A DNA stretch of 64,000 nt from Bacillus renqingensis (GTDB taxonomy: Bacteria; Bacillota; Bacilli; Bacillales; Cytobacillaceae), in NCBI RefSeq assembly GCF_016464375.1, contig NZ_JADDIU010000012.1, positions 1-64,000 on the forward strand. The letters are read 5' to 3'. The notes under the pieces were generated by a model that ran no database searches, was not told where the DNA came from, and was given only the letters and a program-made list of their open reading frames with translations. Shown here piece by piece: positions 9,338 to 18,419 of this stretch. Each line of letters begins with the position of its first letter. Positions within the stretch are counted from its first letter, which is position 1. The position numbers and the translations under genes were made by a program.

Positions 9338-11026
9338 ATGATATATATCATCGGACCGTTCATCCTCTTACTTGCCTTATTTGTATTAGGATATATCATA
9401 AAGAAACAATATTTTAAAGAAATGGATCGCTTAGAGGCTTGGAAGATTGATCTTTTTAATCGTCCGGTTCCGGAGGAAATGTCAAAGGTGAAACAGTTAA
9501 ACATGACTGGACAAACGGAAGAGCTTTTTGAACGTTGGCGAAATCAATGGGATGAAATCATAACCGTAAAGCTTCCAAATTTTGAGGAAATGCTATTCGA
9601 TGCTGAGGAATTTATTGATAAGTACCGTTTCAAAAAAGCGAAAGAAGTGCAGTTGAAGATTGCTGCTCAATTACAGGAGACGGAAGACAAGATCAATACT
9701 ATATTGGAAGAATTACACGAACTTGTTGGCAGCGAGGAGAAAAATCGCGAAGAAATTGAACAGTTAAAAGAATTATACCGAGATACGAAGAAAATGCTGC
9801 TGGCACACCGCCATAGCTTCGGTAATGCTGAAAAACAACTTGAGGCCGGGCTTAATGAGGTTACCGAAAAATTTCACGACTTTGATGAAAAAACGGAACA
9901 CGGAGATTATCTTGAGGCCCGTGAGGTGGTTCTTTTCATTCGAAATAGGCTTACCACCATCAAAAATCATATGAATCTCATCCCACAATTGCTGATTGAA
10001 AATCAATCATTGCTGCCGAATCAGCTTGCAGAGGTAAGCAGCGGTTACAGCGAAATGTGTGATCAGGAATATTATTTAGAACATATCCATGTAGAAAACG
10101 AAACAAAGCGTTTGCAAGAAATGCTTGCTGAAAATATTGAATTTATTGAGAGAACAGAAATAGAAAAAGCGCTTGAGGGAACGAAAGAGGTTAAGGACAG
10201 AATAGATATTCTTTTAGACTTATTAGAAAAGGAAGTTCTTGCGAAGCACTATGTATTTAAACATAAACAACTGGCAGATGAGCTTATGGCTACAGCCGAT
10301 GCGACAAATAAAACACTTTCTGCAGAAGTTCTCCAAGTTCAAGCGAGTTATCAATTACCAGATCAGGATTTGGAGATTCAAGGAAACTTAGAAAAAGAAC
10401 TTACAGCCGTATTCAAACGCTATAACATTTTGATGAAAAAATTAAAGCAAAACAAAACCGCTCAATCTGTTATTGGCGAGGAACTAGGTGAGATTAAGGA
10501 ACAATTAGAACTTATTCTTGAAGAACAACAGTCCTTTGCTCAAAAACTCCAGGCACTTCGTAAGGATGAATTTGAAGCAAGAGAAAAGGTAAAAGAGCTG
10601 ACCAAAAAGGTCGGGGAAACGGTTCGCCTTGTCCAAAAAAGTAATGTACCAGGGCTGCCGGAAGATTATAAATATCTTATTGAAGATACAAATGAAAGTA
10701 TTCAAAATATCAGAGTTCAGCTTGAAGAAAAACCTCTCAATGTTTCCGCACTTAATCAATACTTAGATACAGCGGTCTCAGCGGTTGAAAAGCTGGTGAA
10801 TACGACGATGGAGTTAATCGAAAATGTGAAGCTTGCTGAGCGGGCGATTCAATATGGAAATCGCTATCGAAGTCATTACCCATCAATTGCTAAAGGGTTA
10901 TCGGAGGCCGAGTCGGCATTTAGACGCTATGATTATCAAGAAGCCTTAGAACAAGTAGCCGCATCTCTTGAAGCAGTCGACCCAGAGGCATTGAAAAAAA
11001 TTAAAACCACGATTGAATCCGCTTAG
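9338..11026 (+). CDS. ezrA: septation ring formation regulator EzrA
   Basis: Membrane-anchored spectrin-like protein that restrains FtsZ assembly at the poles and coordinates division with wall synthesis. From ATG 9338 it is 562 aa, as in B. subtilis. It has an N-terminal transmembrane segment (residues 3-25) with a short outside end, then almost continuous coiled-coil/helical repeats. Conserved stretches include EMSKVKQLNMTGQTEELF and, near the C-terminus, IQYGNRYRS, the QNR-like patch. The frame is open 36 codons further upstream, but the AGGGGG site at 9325-9330 and family alignment fix the start at 9338. Confidence 0.97.
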   Translation: MIYIIGPFILLLALFVLGYIIKKQYFKEMDRLEAWKIDLFNRPVPEEMSKVKQLNMTGQTEELFERWRNQWDEIITVKLPNFEEMLFDAEEFIDKYRFKKAKEVQLKIAAQLQETEDKINTILEELHELVGSEEKNREEIEQLKELYRDTKKMLLAHRHSFGNAEKQLEAGLNEVTEKFHDFDEKTEHGDYLEAREVVLFIRNRLTTIKNHMNLIPQLLIENQSLLPNQLAEVSSGYSEMCDQEYYLEHIHVENETKRLQEMLAENIEFIERTEIEKALEGTKEVKDRIDILLDLLEKEVLAKHYVFKHKQLADELMATADATNKTLSAEVLQVQASYQLPDQDLEIQGNLEKELTAVFKRYNILMKKLKQNKTAQSVIGEELGEIKEQLELILEEQQSFAQKLQALRKDEFEAREKVKELTKKVGETVRLVQKSNVPGLPEDYKYLIEDTNESIQNIRVQLEEKPLNVSALNQYLDTAVSAVEKLVNTTMELIENVKLAERAIQYGNRYRSHYPSIAKGLSEAESAFRRYDYQEALEQVAASLEAVDPEALKKIKTTIESA

Positions 11027-11033
11027 GTATCAA

Positions 11034-11069
11034 GAAACCGGATTAACCAAATATTGGTTGACCGGTTTC
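11034..11069 (+). terminator. ezrA terminator
   Basis: Nested stem GAAACCGG...CCGGTTTC enclosing AACCAA/TTGGTT, followed by TTT. Confidence 0.8.
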
Positions 11070-11120
11070 TTTGCATACATTTTTAAAACTTTGTTCTACT
11101 ATAAGAATTAATAAGTTTTC

Positions 11121-11256
11121 GACTTTGAGAATTGTCCAGCTCCAGCGCCTAGCCCCTCGAGGTTATAAGCCACTCCTGAATTGAAGGCAAAGAGCGCCTT
11201 CTATTCAGGAGCGTCTTATACTTGTCGGGGCTGACCAAGGCGCTTGCGCTTTTCTT
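11121..11256 (+). repeat. dispersed long-hairpin repeat, copy A
   Basis: Starts GACTTTGAGAATTGTCCAGC and ends GGCGCTTGCGCTTTTCTT. Nested pairing arms: AGCGCCT/AGGCGCT, AGCCCC/GGGGCT, TATAAG/CTTATA, CTCCTGAAT/ATTCAGGAG, GAAGGC/GCCTTC, loop AAAGAGC. It is almost identical to copy F (63072-63211). Noncoding, between ezrA and nifZ. Confidence 0.93.
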
Positions 11257-11298
11257 ATTTTATGATAAGATATTTCGGTATAGAGAAAGGTGAAGACT

Positions 11299-12441
11299 AT
11301 GATTTACTTTGATAATAGTGCAACGACAAGGCCTTATAAGGAAGTATTAGATTCTTTTTTGACCGTTTCCAGAAACTACTATGGAAATCCGTCCTCATTG
11401 CATAGCTTTGGAGCACAAGCTGAGAGGCTTCTTACGCAGGCAAGAGAGGCGATTGCAAAGCTTTTACAAGTAAAAACAAGTGAAATATATTTTACCTCTG
11501 GTGGAACAGAAAGTAATAACCTAGCGATAAAAGGGGCCGCCTTTAGACATCGTAATCGGGGGAAGCATATCATTACATCAAGTGTGGAGCATCCTTCTGT
11601 CCGTTTGGCAATGGAGCAGTTGAAACAAGCAGGGTTTGAGATAACTTACCTTCCTGTGGATGAAACCGGACGTATCTCGGCAATTGACGTTGAAAAAGCA
11701 ATCCGAAAAGATACGACGCTGATCTCTATCATGCAGGTGAATAATGAGGTTGGGACAATCCAGCCGATTGAGGAAATTGGGGAAATGCTGAAGAGGTATC
11801 CAACAATTTTGTTCCATGTCGATGCCGTTCAAGGAATCGGAAAGGTTCCTTTAGCGTTGCATGAAGATCGCATTGATTTCTGTTCATTTTCCGCTCATAA
11901 GTTTCATGGCCTAAAGGGGACGGGTATCCTTTATATGCGTGACGGGGCAAGATTAACCCCATTATTTTCCGGAGGCAACCAAGAAGGGAAGCTTCGGAGT
12001 GGGACGGAAAATGTAGCTGGGGCAGTTGCCTTGGCGAAGGCTCTTAGAATGACATTGACAAAGAGTGAAGCCGGAATTGAAAGAATGAAGACGATACAAA
12101 ACCTGTTAAGGACGGAATTAAGTAAAAATGAAGCAATTCACATCAATACACCGGTTGAAAATGCGGCGCCACATATTCTAAATTTTTCCGTAAAAGGTAG
12201 TAAATCAGAAGTATTCATCCACTCACTTGAAGAGAAAGAGATATTTGTCTCCACGACAAGTGCCTGCTCTTCTAAAAAGAAATCAGCCAGTTCTACCTTA
12301 CTTGCAATGGGAGTTCCTGAAACAATCGCTGACAGTGCGATCAGGATCAGTCTCTCATATGAGAATACTGAAGCGGAAGCTTTAGAAGTGATCAAAGCGA
12401 TTGAAAACACGGTAAAACGATTAGGAAGGGTAATGAAATAA
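11299..12441 (+). CDS. nifZ: cysteine desulfurase partnered with ThiI (NifZ/IscS-like)
   Basis: PLP enzyme that takes sulfur from cysteine as a persulfide. 380 aa. PLP-binding Lys201 lies in SAHKFHG and the catalytic cysteine is C323 in SACSSKK; the N-terminus is the usual IYFDNSATT. The adjacent, directly abutting thiI indicates it supplies sulfur for 4-thiouridine in tRNA, as B. subtilis NifZ does, rather than general Fe-S assembly. A GTG at 11290 is in frame, but GAAAGGTG sits 7 nt before ATG 11299, which also matches the family N-terminus. Copy A of the dispersed repeat lies just upstream. Confidence 0.95.
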   Translation: MIYFDNSATTRPYKEVLDSFLTVSRNYYGNPSSLHSFGAQAERLLTQAREAIAKLLQVKTSEIYFTSGGTESNNLAIKGAAFRHRNRGKHIITSSVEHPSVRLAMEQLKQAGFEITYLPVDETGRISAIDVEKAIRKDTTLISIMQVNNEVGTIQPIEEIGEMLKRYPTILFHVDAVQGIGKVPLALHEDRIDFCSFSAHKFHGLKGTGILYMRDGARLTPLFSGGNQEGKLRSGTENVAGAVALAKALRMTLTKSEAGIERMKTIQNLLRTELSKNEAIHINTPVENAAPHILNFSVKGSKSEVFIHSLEEKEIFVSTTSACSSKKKSASSTLLAMGVPETIADSAIRISLSYENTEAEALEVIKAIENTVKRLGRVMK

Positions 12442-13650
12442 ATGAATTATGACCGTATATTAATTCGTTATGGGGAAATATCTACTAAGGGCAGGAATCG
12501 GAATAAGTTTATTGACAAGCTTAGAAAAAGTGTTCGCATTGCCCTGACAACTTTTCCAAGCGTTAAAATAGAGGCAAGCCGCGACCGGATGTATGTTTTA
12601 TTAAACGGTGAAAATGCCAAAGATATTATTGAAAAATTAAAGCATGTTTTCGGAATCCAATCTTTCAGCCCGGCCATCAAAGTGGAAAAAGAACTTGAGA
12701 CATTAAAAAAGATGGCACTTCATTTAGTCCAATCCCAGTACAATGAAGGTCAAACCTTTAAAGTGACGGCCAAAAGATCTGATAAGACATTTGAATTAAA
12801 CACAGATGAAATAAATCATACACTTGGCGGATATTTGCTGCAAAACATAGCCGGAATTAAAGTAGATGTCAAAAACCCCGACATAAACGTACGTGTCGAG
12901 GTTAGAAAAGAGGCAATCTATTTATCCTGTGAAACAATCCCAGGGGCAGGCGGGCTCCCTATGGGCTCAAGCGGTAAAGCGATGCTCATGCTTTCGGGAG
13001 GGATTGACAGTCCTGTAGCTGGATATTTATCAATGAAACGGGGATTAGAGCTTGAAGCTGTTCATTTTTTCAGTCCCCCGTTTACGAGTGAACGAGCAAA
13101 GGAAAAGGTGGTGGACCTTTCAAAAAAACTAGCTGAAATCGGCGGCGGGTCCATTACGTTGCATATTGTACCATTTACTGAAGTACAGCAGGCTATCCGC
13201 GAACAAGTTCCAGAAAATTATACGATGACTTCTACGAGGAGAATGATGCTTCGTATTGCCGATGAGATTAGAAAGAATCGGGAAGGTCTCGCCATTATTA
13301 CCGGGGAAAGTCTAGGACAAGTGGCAAGTCAAACACTGGAAAGCATGTATGCGATTAATGAAGTAACAAATACCCCGATCTTGCGTCCATTGATTTCGAT
13401 GGACAAAAACGATATTATTAAAATCGCTGAAGAAATTGATACGCTTACTATTTCAAACAGACCGTTTGAGGATTGCTGTACGATTTTTGTACCATCCTCT
13501 CCGAAGACAAAACCAAAGAGAGAAAAAGTAAATCAATATGAAAGTTATTTTGACTTTGAACCATTGATTCAGGAAGCGGTTCAAAAAGTGGAAACCATTA
13601 CGATTAAACCGGGAAGGGAACACAGCCAGGAATTTAAAGAGTTATTTTAA
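12442..13650 (+). CDS. thiI: tRNA 4-thiouridine synthase ThiI
   Basis: Adenylates U8 of tRNA and inserts sulfur from the desulfurase. 402 aa: N-terminal ferredoxin-like region (IRYGEISTKGRNR), THUMP RNA-binding domain (about 60-165) and an adenylating PP-loop domain with SGGIDSP at 185-191. It lacks the C-terminal rhodanese domain of E. coli ThiI, which is normal for Bacillus, where NifZ hands over sulfur directly. The ATG follows the nifZ TAA without a gap, so the pair is translationally coupled. Confidence 0.97.
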   Translation: MNYDRILIRYGEISTKGRNRNKFIDKLRKSVRIALTTFPSVKIEASRDRMYVLLNGENAKDIIEKLKHVFGIQSFSPAIKVEKELETLKKMALHLVQSQYNEGQTFKVTAKRSDKTFELNTDEINHTLGGYLLQNIAGIKVDVKNPDINVRVEVRKEAIYLSCETIPGAGGLPMGSSGKAMLMLSGGIDSPVAGYLSMKRGLELEAVHFFSPPFTSERAKEKVVDLSKKLAEIGGGSITLHIVPFTEVQQAIREQVPENYTMTSTRRMMLRIADEIRKNREGLAIITGESLGQVASQTLESMYAINEVTNTPILRPLISMDKNDIIKIAEEIDTLTISNRPFEDCCTIFVPSSPKTKPKREKVNQYESYFDFEPLIQEAVQKVETITIKPGREHSQEFKELF

Positions 13651-13695
13651 TAGTACAAATTGAAACTTTTGTGAACAATTACCAGCTAAAAAAAA

Positions 13696-13725
13696 GAATG
13701 ATGTCATGTGATTTTACACATTCTA
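13696..13725 (+). promoter_or_regulatory. sigma-G-type promoter of sspA
   Basis: GAATG (13696-13700) matches the gHATR -35 consensus and CATTCTA (13719-13725) matches CATnHTA, with an 18-nt spacer, as expected for forespore-specific SASP genes. Confidence 0.7.
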
Positions 13726-13748
13726 TACTCACAAGGAGGTGAAATCAC

Positions 13749-13958
13749 ATGGCAAACAACAATTCTAATAACTCTAACCAATTACTAGTGCCTGGTGCAG
13801 ATCAAGCTCTTGAATCAATGAAAGTTGAAATTGCTCAAGAATTTGGTGTAAACCTTGGTGCAGATACGACTTCACGTGCTAACGGTTCTGTTGGTGGTGA
13901 AATTACGAAGCGTCTCGTTTCTATGGCGCAACAACAATTAAGCGGTTTTTCACGCTAA
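13749..13958 (+). CDS. sspA: alpha/beta-type small acid-soluble spore protein
   Basis: DNA-binding protein that saturates the spore chromosome and protects it from UV and heat. 69 aa, the usual length. It has the GPR protease cleavage context [10 protein letters not shown] (cut expected between E27 and I28) and the second conserved block [19 protein letters not shown]. An Asn/Ser-rich N-terminus is typical. AAGGAGGTG is placed ideally before the ATG, consistent with very high expression. Position after thiI matches B. subtilis sspA. Which alpha/beta paralogue it is cannot be told from sequence alone. Confidence 0.95.
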   Translation: MANNNSNNSNQLLVPGADQALESMKVEIAQEFGVNLGADTTSRANGSVGGEITKRLVSMAQQQLSGFSR

Positions 13959-13979
13959 CAAAAAAATATAATGGCTACA

Positions 13980-14004
13980 GAGAGTGGAAGTATCTTCCAC
14001 TCTC
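13980..14004 (+). terminator. sspA terminator
   Basis: GAGAGTGGAAG-TAT-CTTCCACTCTC followed by TTTTT. Confidence 0.93.
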
Positions 14005-14093
14005 TTTTTCATTCTATTTACAGAATAATATTTTTAAATCTTAAAATAATTTTGTATAATTAACCTTAGGACATATTCTTAAGGGGGAGTAGT

Positions 14094-15680
14094 ATGAACC
14101 GTGAGGACTTAATTGCACCTAAGCATTATAATCTTGTTATGGAGATGGAACGTTTTGCTTATGATCCGAACAAAATTGCTTTAAAGTGGGAAAATGAAGC
14201 TGGCGAAACAAAGCAGATTACCTATGAGCAATTATTAAAGCAGGTCAACCGGGCAGGAAATGTTTTTAAAGCTAGTGGTTTACATCAAGGAGATGTTGTT
14301 CTTATTATCGTGCCACGACTGATTGAGGCGTATATTGTTTATTTAGCGGCGTTAAAGGCCGGGATGGTTGTCATTCCAAGTTCTGAAATGTTAAGAGAAA
14401 AAGATTTACAGTACCGTGTTTCACATGGGGATGTGAAAGCGATTGTCAGCTACTATCCTTACGTTGAGCAATTTAGCCATATTACTTCGGTACAGCCGCT
14501 TCTTAAGTTTTCACTTGGAGCAAGTGAAAAGGGCTGGATTTATTTGGATGCCGAAATGGAAATGGCAAGTGAGAAGTTTACAACAGCAAACACGTGTAGA
14601 GATGATATGGCCTTTATATCCTATACCTCTGGGACAACAGGAAATCCAAAAGGAGTGGTTCATACACATGGTTGGGCCTTCGCCCATTTAAGAACTGCTG
14701 CCTCTAATTGGCTTTGCATTGAAGAGGGAGATACCGTTTGGGCAACGGCCGGTCCCGGCTGGCAAAAGTGGATTTGGAGCCCGTTCCTATCTGTCCTCGG
14801 TTCGGGTGCCACTGGATTCGTCTATAACGGGAAATTTGAACCGGAGAAATACTTAAGCTTGCTGGAAAAGTATGATGTCAATGTACTCTGCTGTACCCCG
14901 ACAGAATATCGGTTAATGGCCAAAGTAGATCATTTAGCTGAATATCGATTGTCAAACCTTCATAGCGCCGTTTCTGCAGGTGAGCCATTAAATCGAGAGG
15001 TTATCGATACATTCAGAAAATATTTCAACATTGATGTCCGTGATGGTTATGGTCAAACCGAAAATACCTTGCTTGTCGGTGTAACCAAAGGAATGGCATT
15101 AAAGCCTGGATCAATGGGGAAACCAACTCCGGGAAACCGTGTAGAAATCATTAATGATGAAGGAAAGGTTTGCGCTGCAGGTGAAGTAGGCGATATTGCA
15201 GTGCATGTAGATACCCCTGCATTATTTAAAAATTATTATAAGGACACTGAACGAACAGCGATGCAGTTCCGCGGTGAATATTATGTTACAGGTGATAAAG
15301 CAAAAAAGGACGAAGAAGGCTATTTTTGGTTTGAGGGCCGGGGTGATGACATTATCATCAGCTCTGGTTACACGATCGGTCCTTTTGAAGTCGAGGATGC
15401 CCTTGTCAAACATCCCTTCGTGAAAGAATGTGCGGTAGTTGCCAGCCCGGATGAAACCCGCGGTTTTATTGTAAAGGCTTTTGTCGTCTTAAAAGAAGGT
15501 ATTGAGGTAAGTAGACCCGAATTAACAAAGACGCTTCAGGACCATGTAAAAGCGCTTACAGCACCCTATAAATATCCAAGAAAAATTGAATATGTTGAGG
15601 AGCTTCCAAAAACAACTTCTGGTAAGATCCGTAGAATCGAGCTACGGCAGAAAGAATTAAAGGCAGTAAAAAAATTATAG
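14094..15680 (+). CDS. acyl-CoA synthetase, AMP-forming (YtcI-like)
   Basis: ANL-superfamily adenylate-forming enzyme, 528 aa, expected to activate a carboxylic acid with ATP and load it on CoA. The P-loop-like motif YTSGTTGNPKGV (about residues 180-191), the YGQTE motif, the hinge YVTGDKAKKDEEGYFWFEGR and the catalytic C-terminal Lys in KTTSGKIRR are all present. The sequence resembles the medium-chain/acetyl-CoA synthetase group; the true substrate cannot be read from sequence. A TATAAT at 14055-14060 and AAGGGGGAG before the ATG suggest its own transcription. Same location as B. subtilis ytcI. Confidence 0.9.
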   Translation: MNREDLIAPKHYNLVMEMERFAYDPNKIALKWENEAGETKQITYEQLLKQVNRAGNVFKASGLHQGDVVLIIVPRLIEAYIVYLAALKAGMVVIPSSEMLREKDLQYRVSHGDVKAIVSYYPYVEQFSHITSVQPLLKFSLGASEKGWIYLDAEMEMASEKFTTANTCRDDMAFISYTSGTTGNPKGVVHTHGWAFAHLRTAASNWLCIEEGDTVWATAGPGWQKWIWSPFLSVLGSGATGFVYNGKFEPEKYLSLLEKYDVNVLCCTPTEYRLMAKVDHLAEYRLSNLHSAVSAGEPLNREVIDTFRKYFNIDVRDGYGQTENTLLVGVTKGMALKPGSMGKPTPGNRVEIINDEGKVCAAGEVGDIAVHVDTPALFKNYYKDTERTAMQFRGEYYVTGDKAKKDEEGYFWFEGRGDDIIISSGYTIGPFEVEDALVKHPFVKECAVVASPDETRGFIVKAFVVLKEGIEVSRPELTKTLQDHVKALTAPYKYPRKIEYVEELPKTTSGKIRRIELRQKELKAVKKL

Positions 15681-15690
15681 GTTTTAAGAG

Positions 15691-15709
15691 AGGCAGGAGA
15701 ATTCTGCCT
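15691..15709 (+). terminator. terminator of the acyl-CoA synthetase gene
   Basis: AGGCAG-GAGAATT-CTGCCT followed by GTTTT, shortly after the stop codon. Confidence 0.65.
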
Positions 15710-15736
15710 GTTTTACCCTTTTTTGAAAAGTAGTCA

Positions 15737-15768
15737 GCAGACTAATTCCGCACAGGGACTTAGTCTGC
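15737..15768 (-). terminator. candidate yteJ terminator
   Basis: GCAGACTAA/TTAGTCTGC 9-bp stem past the yteJ stop on the minus strand; the T-tract is poor. Confidence 0.5.
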
Positions 15769-15795
15769 TTGTTTAATGTTTCATATGAATAGATA

Positions 15796-16332
15796 TTATT
15801 CCACATGAACAACTGTTGTTTCCGTAAAGAGATCATGCAGTCCTTGTTTTTTGGGAAGGAAGGCAATGATGATATATCCTACGATGACCGTGGAGGAGAT
15901 AAACCGGCCAATCCATTCACGAAAAAGAATCGTTCCCCAAGATAATTGTTCATGTTTAAGGTCAATCACTTTTAAACCAAAGACCATTTTACCCAAAGTT
16001 TGGTTAAAATATTTCGTCATCAAAACAAAATACAAATAAAAGATAACCGCTGAAGCGATGGAGAATGGCGCAAACATATTAAATTCAGCTAATGATAGAT
16101 CAAGCATACGAAACAGGGGTTTAATCACCAACCGGACAATACTTCCGACTACTATTAAGTCAAGGAGATAAGCCCAAAACCGCATCCAAAAACCAGCATA
16201 GCGAACAACAGGGGGCTTCCCAGCCATTTCCCGACTGCTGACCTCTTCATGTAAACCTGGAGAGCTGCTTCTGTCCTCAACATCAGGTTCAGGAATTTCG
16301 GTGGTTTTATTCATTCTATCATTTGGTTCCAT
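15796..16332 (-). CDS. yteJ: RDD-family membrane protein YteJ
   Basis: 178 aa. A hydrophilic N-terminus of about 40 residues is followed by the RDD domain, beginning RYAGFWMRFWAYLLDLIVVG with the family Arg and Asp residues, and roughly three membrane segments. A second conserved block is FNQTLGKMVFGLKV. It lies 12 nt downstream of sppA in the same direction. In B. subtilis YteJ, encoded with SppA, is reported to inhibit SppA and take part in lantibiotic resistance; that role is inferred here from synteny. Confidence 0.88.
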   Translation of the reverse strand: MEPNDRMNKTTEIPEPDVEDRSSSPGLHEEVSSREMAGKPPVVRYAGFWMRFWAYLLDLIVVGSIVRLVIKPLFRMLDLSLAEFNMFAPFSIASAVIFYLYFVLMTKYFNQTLGKMVFGLKVIDLKHEQLSWGTILFREWIGRFISSTVIVGYIIIAFLPKKQGLHDLFTETTVVHVE

Positions 16333-16344
16333 CAGTATTCACCC

Positions 16345-17352
16345 CTATTCCGCATAAAGATACATCAGCCTTGGTGAATTTGGTTTGGAAAGAACTTTCA
16401 TCAGCCCCGCCATTTCTGCGTTGTCACCCATCCATTTTTTGGCTTGAAATGAAAATAATGAACCAAGCCCTAGCGATTCCGTATAGCGGACAACCTTCGC
16501 CCCTTTTAGCTTCTCCGCTTTTTTCATTTGTTTTACGACATCATCGAAGTAGCCAAAACCATCAATAAGATTTAAATCCTTGGCCTGTCTGCCGTCGTAT
16601 ACCCGTCCGTCAGCAAGCTGTTTTACTTTGTCAACACTTATGTGGCGGCCTTCGGAAATAACTTTGACAAATCCCTGATAGGAGTTATCAATCATCGTTT
16701 GTAAAATTTTGCGCTCTTCCTTTGTCATTTTACGTGTTGGACTCATGATATCCTTATATTTGCCGCTTTTTATCGTTACAAAATCAACACCGTACTTATC
16801 GGCCAATCCCTTATAATTGATTCCTTCCATTATGACCCCGAGGCTGCCTGTCAATGTTTCGGGGCTTGCATAAATCTTTTTCGCCGCTGTGGAAATATAA
16901 TAGCCGCCCGAAGCTGCCATCGAGCCCATCGAGATATAAACTGGCTTTTTGCTATTCTTTTGGATTTCCACTAATTTATCGTGGATTTCGGCACTTTCCA
17001 CGACACCGCCTCCGGGGGAATTCACCTTTATAATAATCCCTTTGACCGTATTATCATCCTTAATATAGTTCAGCTGTTTCATAAAGGTTTGATGATTGTA
17101 TCCGGCACTTTGAAAGAGTGATCCATTATCACCTGTGTCTTGGATAACACCATCCACATCCAGAACGGCGATTTTCTTCATCTCGCTTCCTTCATCAACC
17201 ACTTCCTCAGTAAACGGCTCCTCCGTTGCAAAAAAATCACTGATGTCGGTTTCGACCCCTTTAAAGGCAAATGCCGATAGAAAATTAATCACAACTGAAA
17301 TAAAAAATAACGCGGCCGCAATTCCAAGTGCTGCCCAACGTTTTCCATTCAT
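16345..17352 (-). CDS. sppA: signal peptide peptidase SppA
   Basis: Membrane-bound serine/lysine protease of family S49 that degrades leftover signal peptides. 335 aa from ATG 17352, equal to B. subtilis SppA. It has an N-terminal membrane segment (about residues 5-27), the nucleophile Ser in GSMAASGGYY and the general-base Lys in KSGKYKDIMSP. The frame continues upstream, but AAAGGAGG is placed correctly only for MNGKRWAALG. It forms an operon with yteJ. Confidence 0.95.
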   Translation of the reverse strand: MNGKRWAALGIAAALFFISVVINFLSAFAFKGVETDISDFFATEEPFTEEVVDEGSEMKKIAVLDVDGVIQDTGDNGSLFQSAGYNHQTFMKQLNYIKDDNTVKGIIIKVNSPGGGVVESAEIHDKLVEIQKNSKKPVYISMGSMAASGGYYISTAAKKIYASPETLTGSLGVIMEGINYKGLADKYGVDFVTIKSGKYKDIMSPTRKMTKEERKILQTMIDNSYQGFVKVISEGRHISVDKVKQLADGRVYDGRQAKDLNLIDGFGYFDDVVKQMKKAEKLKGAKVVRYTESLGLGSLFSFQAKKWMGDNAEMAGLMKVLSKPNSPRLMYLYAE

Positions 17353-17498
17353 GTAATTTCGCCTCCTTTGTTTGTCTTTTTCATATTGTTTCAAAAAAAG
17401 TGCTAAACTAAATTGAATCAAGCCTTATTTTATCAAAAATGAATGGTACAATGGGTAAAAAATGATAAGTTTTTTATATCTTTCAGGAGGAATAATGA

Positions 17499-18299
17499 AT
17501 GGCAGAAAGAAGAAATATTTATTTTTACTACAAGCGTGATGAAGAATTACTTAGGAAGGTTGCGCCGCTTTTTGAAGCAACGGAGCGCTACGGCTTCACC
17601 ATTGTTCACGATTTCCGCGAGGCAAACATTATTGCCAGCATCGGCGACGACGGTGCATTCCTTCAAGCTGTAAGAAAAACAGGATTTCGTGATGAGTGTC
17701 TTTATATGGGAATCTCTACTAAGAATAGCCTGAATATGTACTGTGACTTTCGAATTGAGGATACTTCAAAATTGATTGAATCGATATTGAATGAACAGCT
17801 TGAAGTACGTCGTTATCCGGTCATCGATGTTACCGTTGACGGCCAGGGAACCTTTAAATGTCTAAATGAATTCAGCATCGTCTCCTCGATCATTAAAACA
17901 CTTGTGATTGACGTATTTATTGATAAGCTGCATTTTGAAACATTCCGTGGTGACGGCTTAATTGTGGCTACCCCGACAGGAAGTACTGCCTATAATAAAT
18001 CGGTAAAAGGTGCGGTTGTCGATCCGCTTCTATCTTGTATGCAAGTGAGCGAGGTTGCCTCGATCAATAATAATAGCTATAGGACACTTGGATCTTCCTT
18101 TATTTTAAGCGGTGACCGCAAACTTACACTTAAGGTGGTATCAGAAACGAATGACCATCCGACAATGGGCATGGATAATGAAGCATTAAGCATCCGCGAA
18201 GTGGATCATATCCAGCTTCAATTAGCGGATAAAAAGTTAAAAACTTTAAAATTAAAAGACAATTCCTTTTGGGAAAAAGTAAAGAGGACCTTTTTATAG
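17499..18299 (+). CDS. ppnK: NAD kinase 2 (PpnKB/NadF2-like)
   Basis: Phosphorylates NAD to NADP in the cytoplasm. 266 aa, normal length. The conserved NE motif (CLNEFSI) and the Gly-rich FRGDGLIVATPTGSTAYN are intact, and the C-terminus KLKDNSFWEKVKRTFL is typical. Oddity: the diphosphate-binding GGDGT motif reads GDDGA at residues 49-53 (G50D and T53A equivalents), although the catalytic Asp51 is kept. AGGAGG is 8 nt before the second ATG. Synteny (sppA/yteJ, then ytfI-ytfJ) matches B. subtilis ytdI. A second NAD kinase paralogue presumably lies elsewhere. Confidence 0.93.
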   Translation: MAERRNIYFYYKRDEELLRKVAPLFEATERYGFTIVHDFREANIIASIGDDGAFLQAVRKTGFRDECLYMGISTKNSLNMYCDFRIEDTSKLIESILNEQLEVRRYPVIDVTVDGQGTFKCLNEFSIVSSIIKTLVIDVFIDKLHFETFRGDGLIVATPTGSTAYNKSVKGAVVDPLLSCMQVSEVASINNNSYRTLGSSFILSGDRKLTLKVVSETNDHPTMGMDNEALSIREVDHIQLQLADKKLKTLKLKDNSFWEKVKRTFL

Positions 18300-18340
18300 A
18301 AAAGATGCTTAAAAAGTTTGTTAATCAAATACTCATAAGT

Positions 18341-18369
18341 AAACCTGTTGTGATAAAGTAGGCAGGTTT
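18341..18369 (+). terminator. ppnK terminator
   Basis: AAACCTG/CAGGTTT stem followed by an A and eight T. Confidence 0.75.
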
Positions 18370-18419
18370 ATTTTTTTTGGATAGAGGAGATACTAGCAGG
18401 CGGAAAGGATGTGAAAAAA

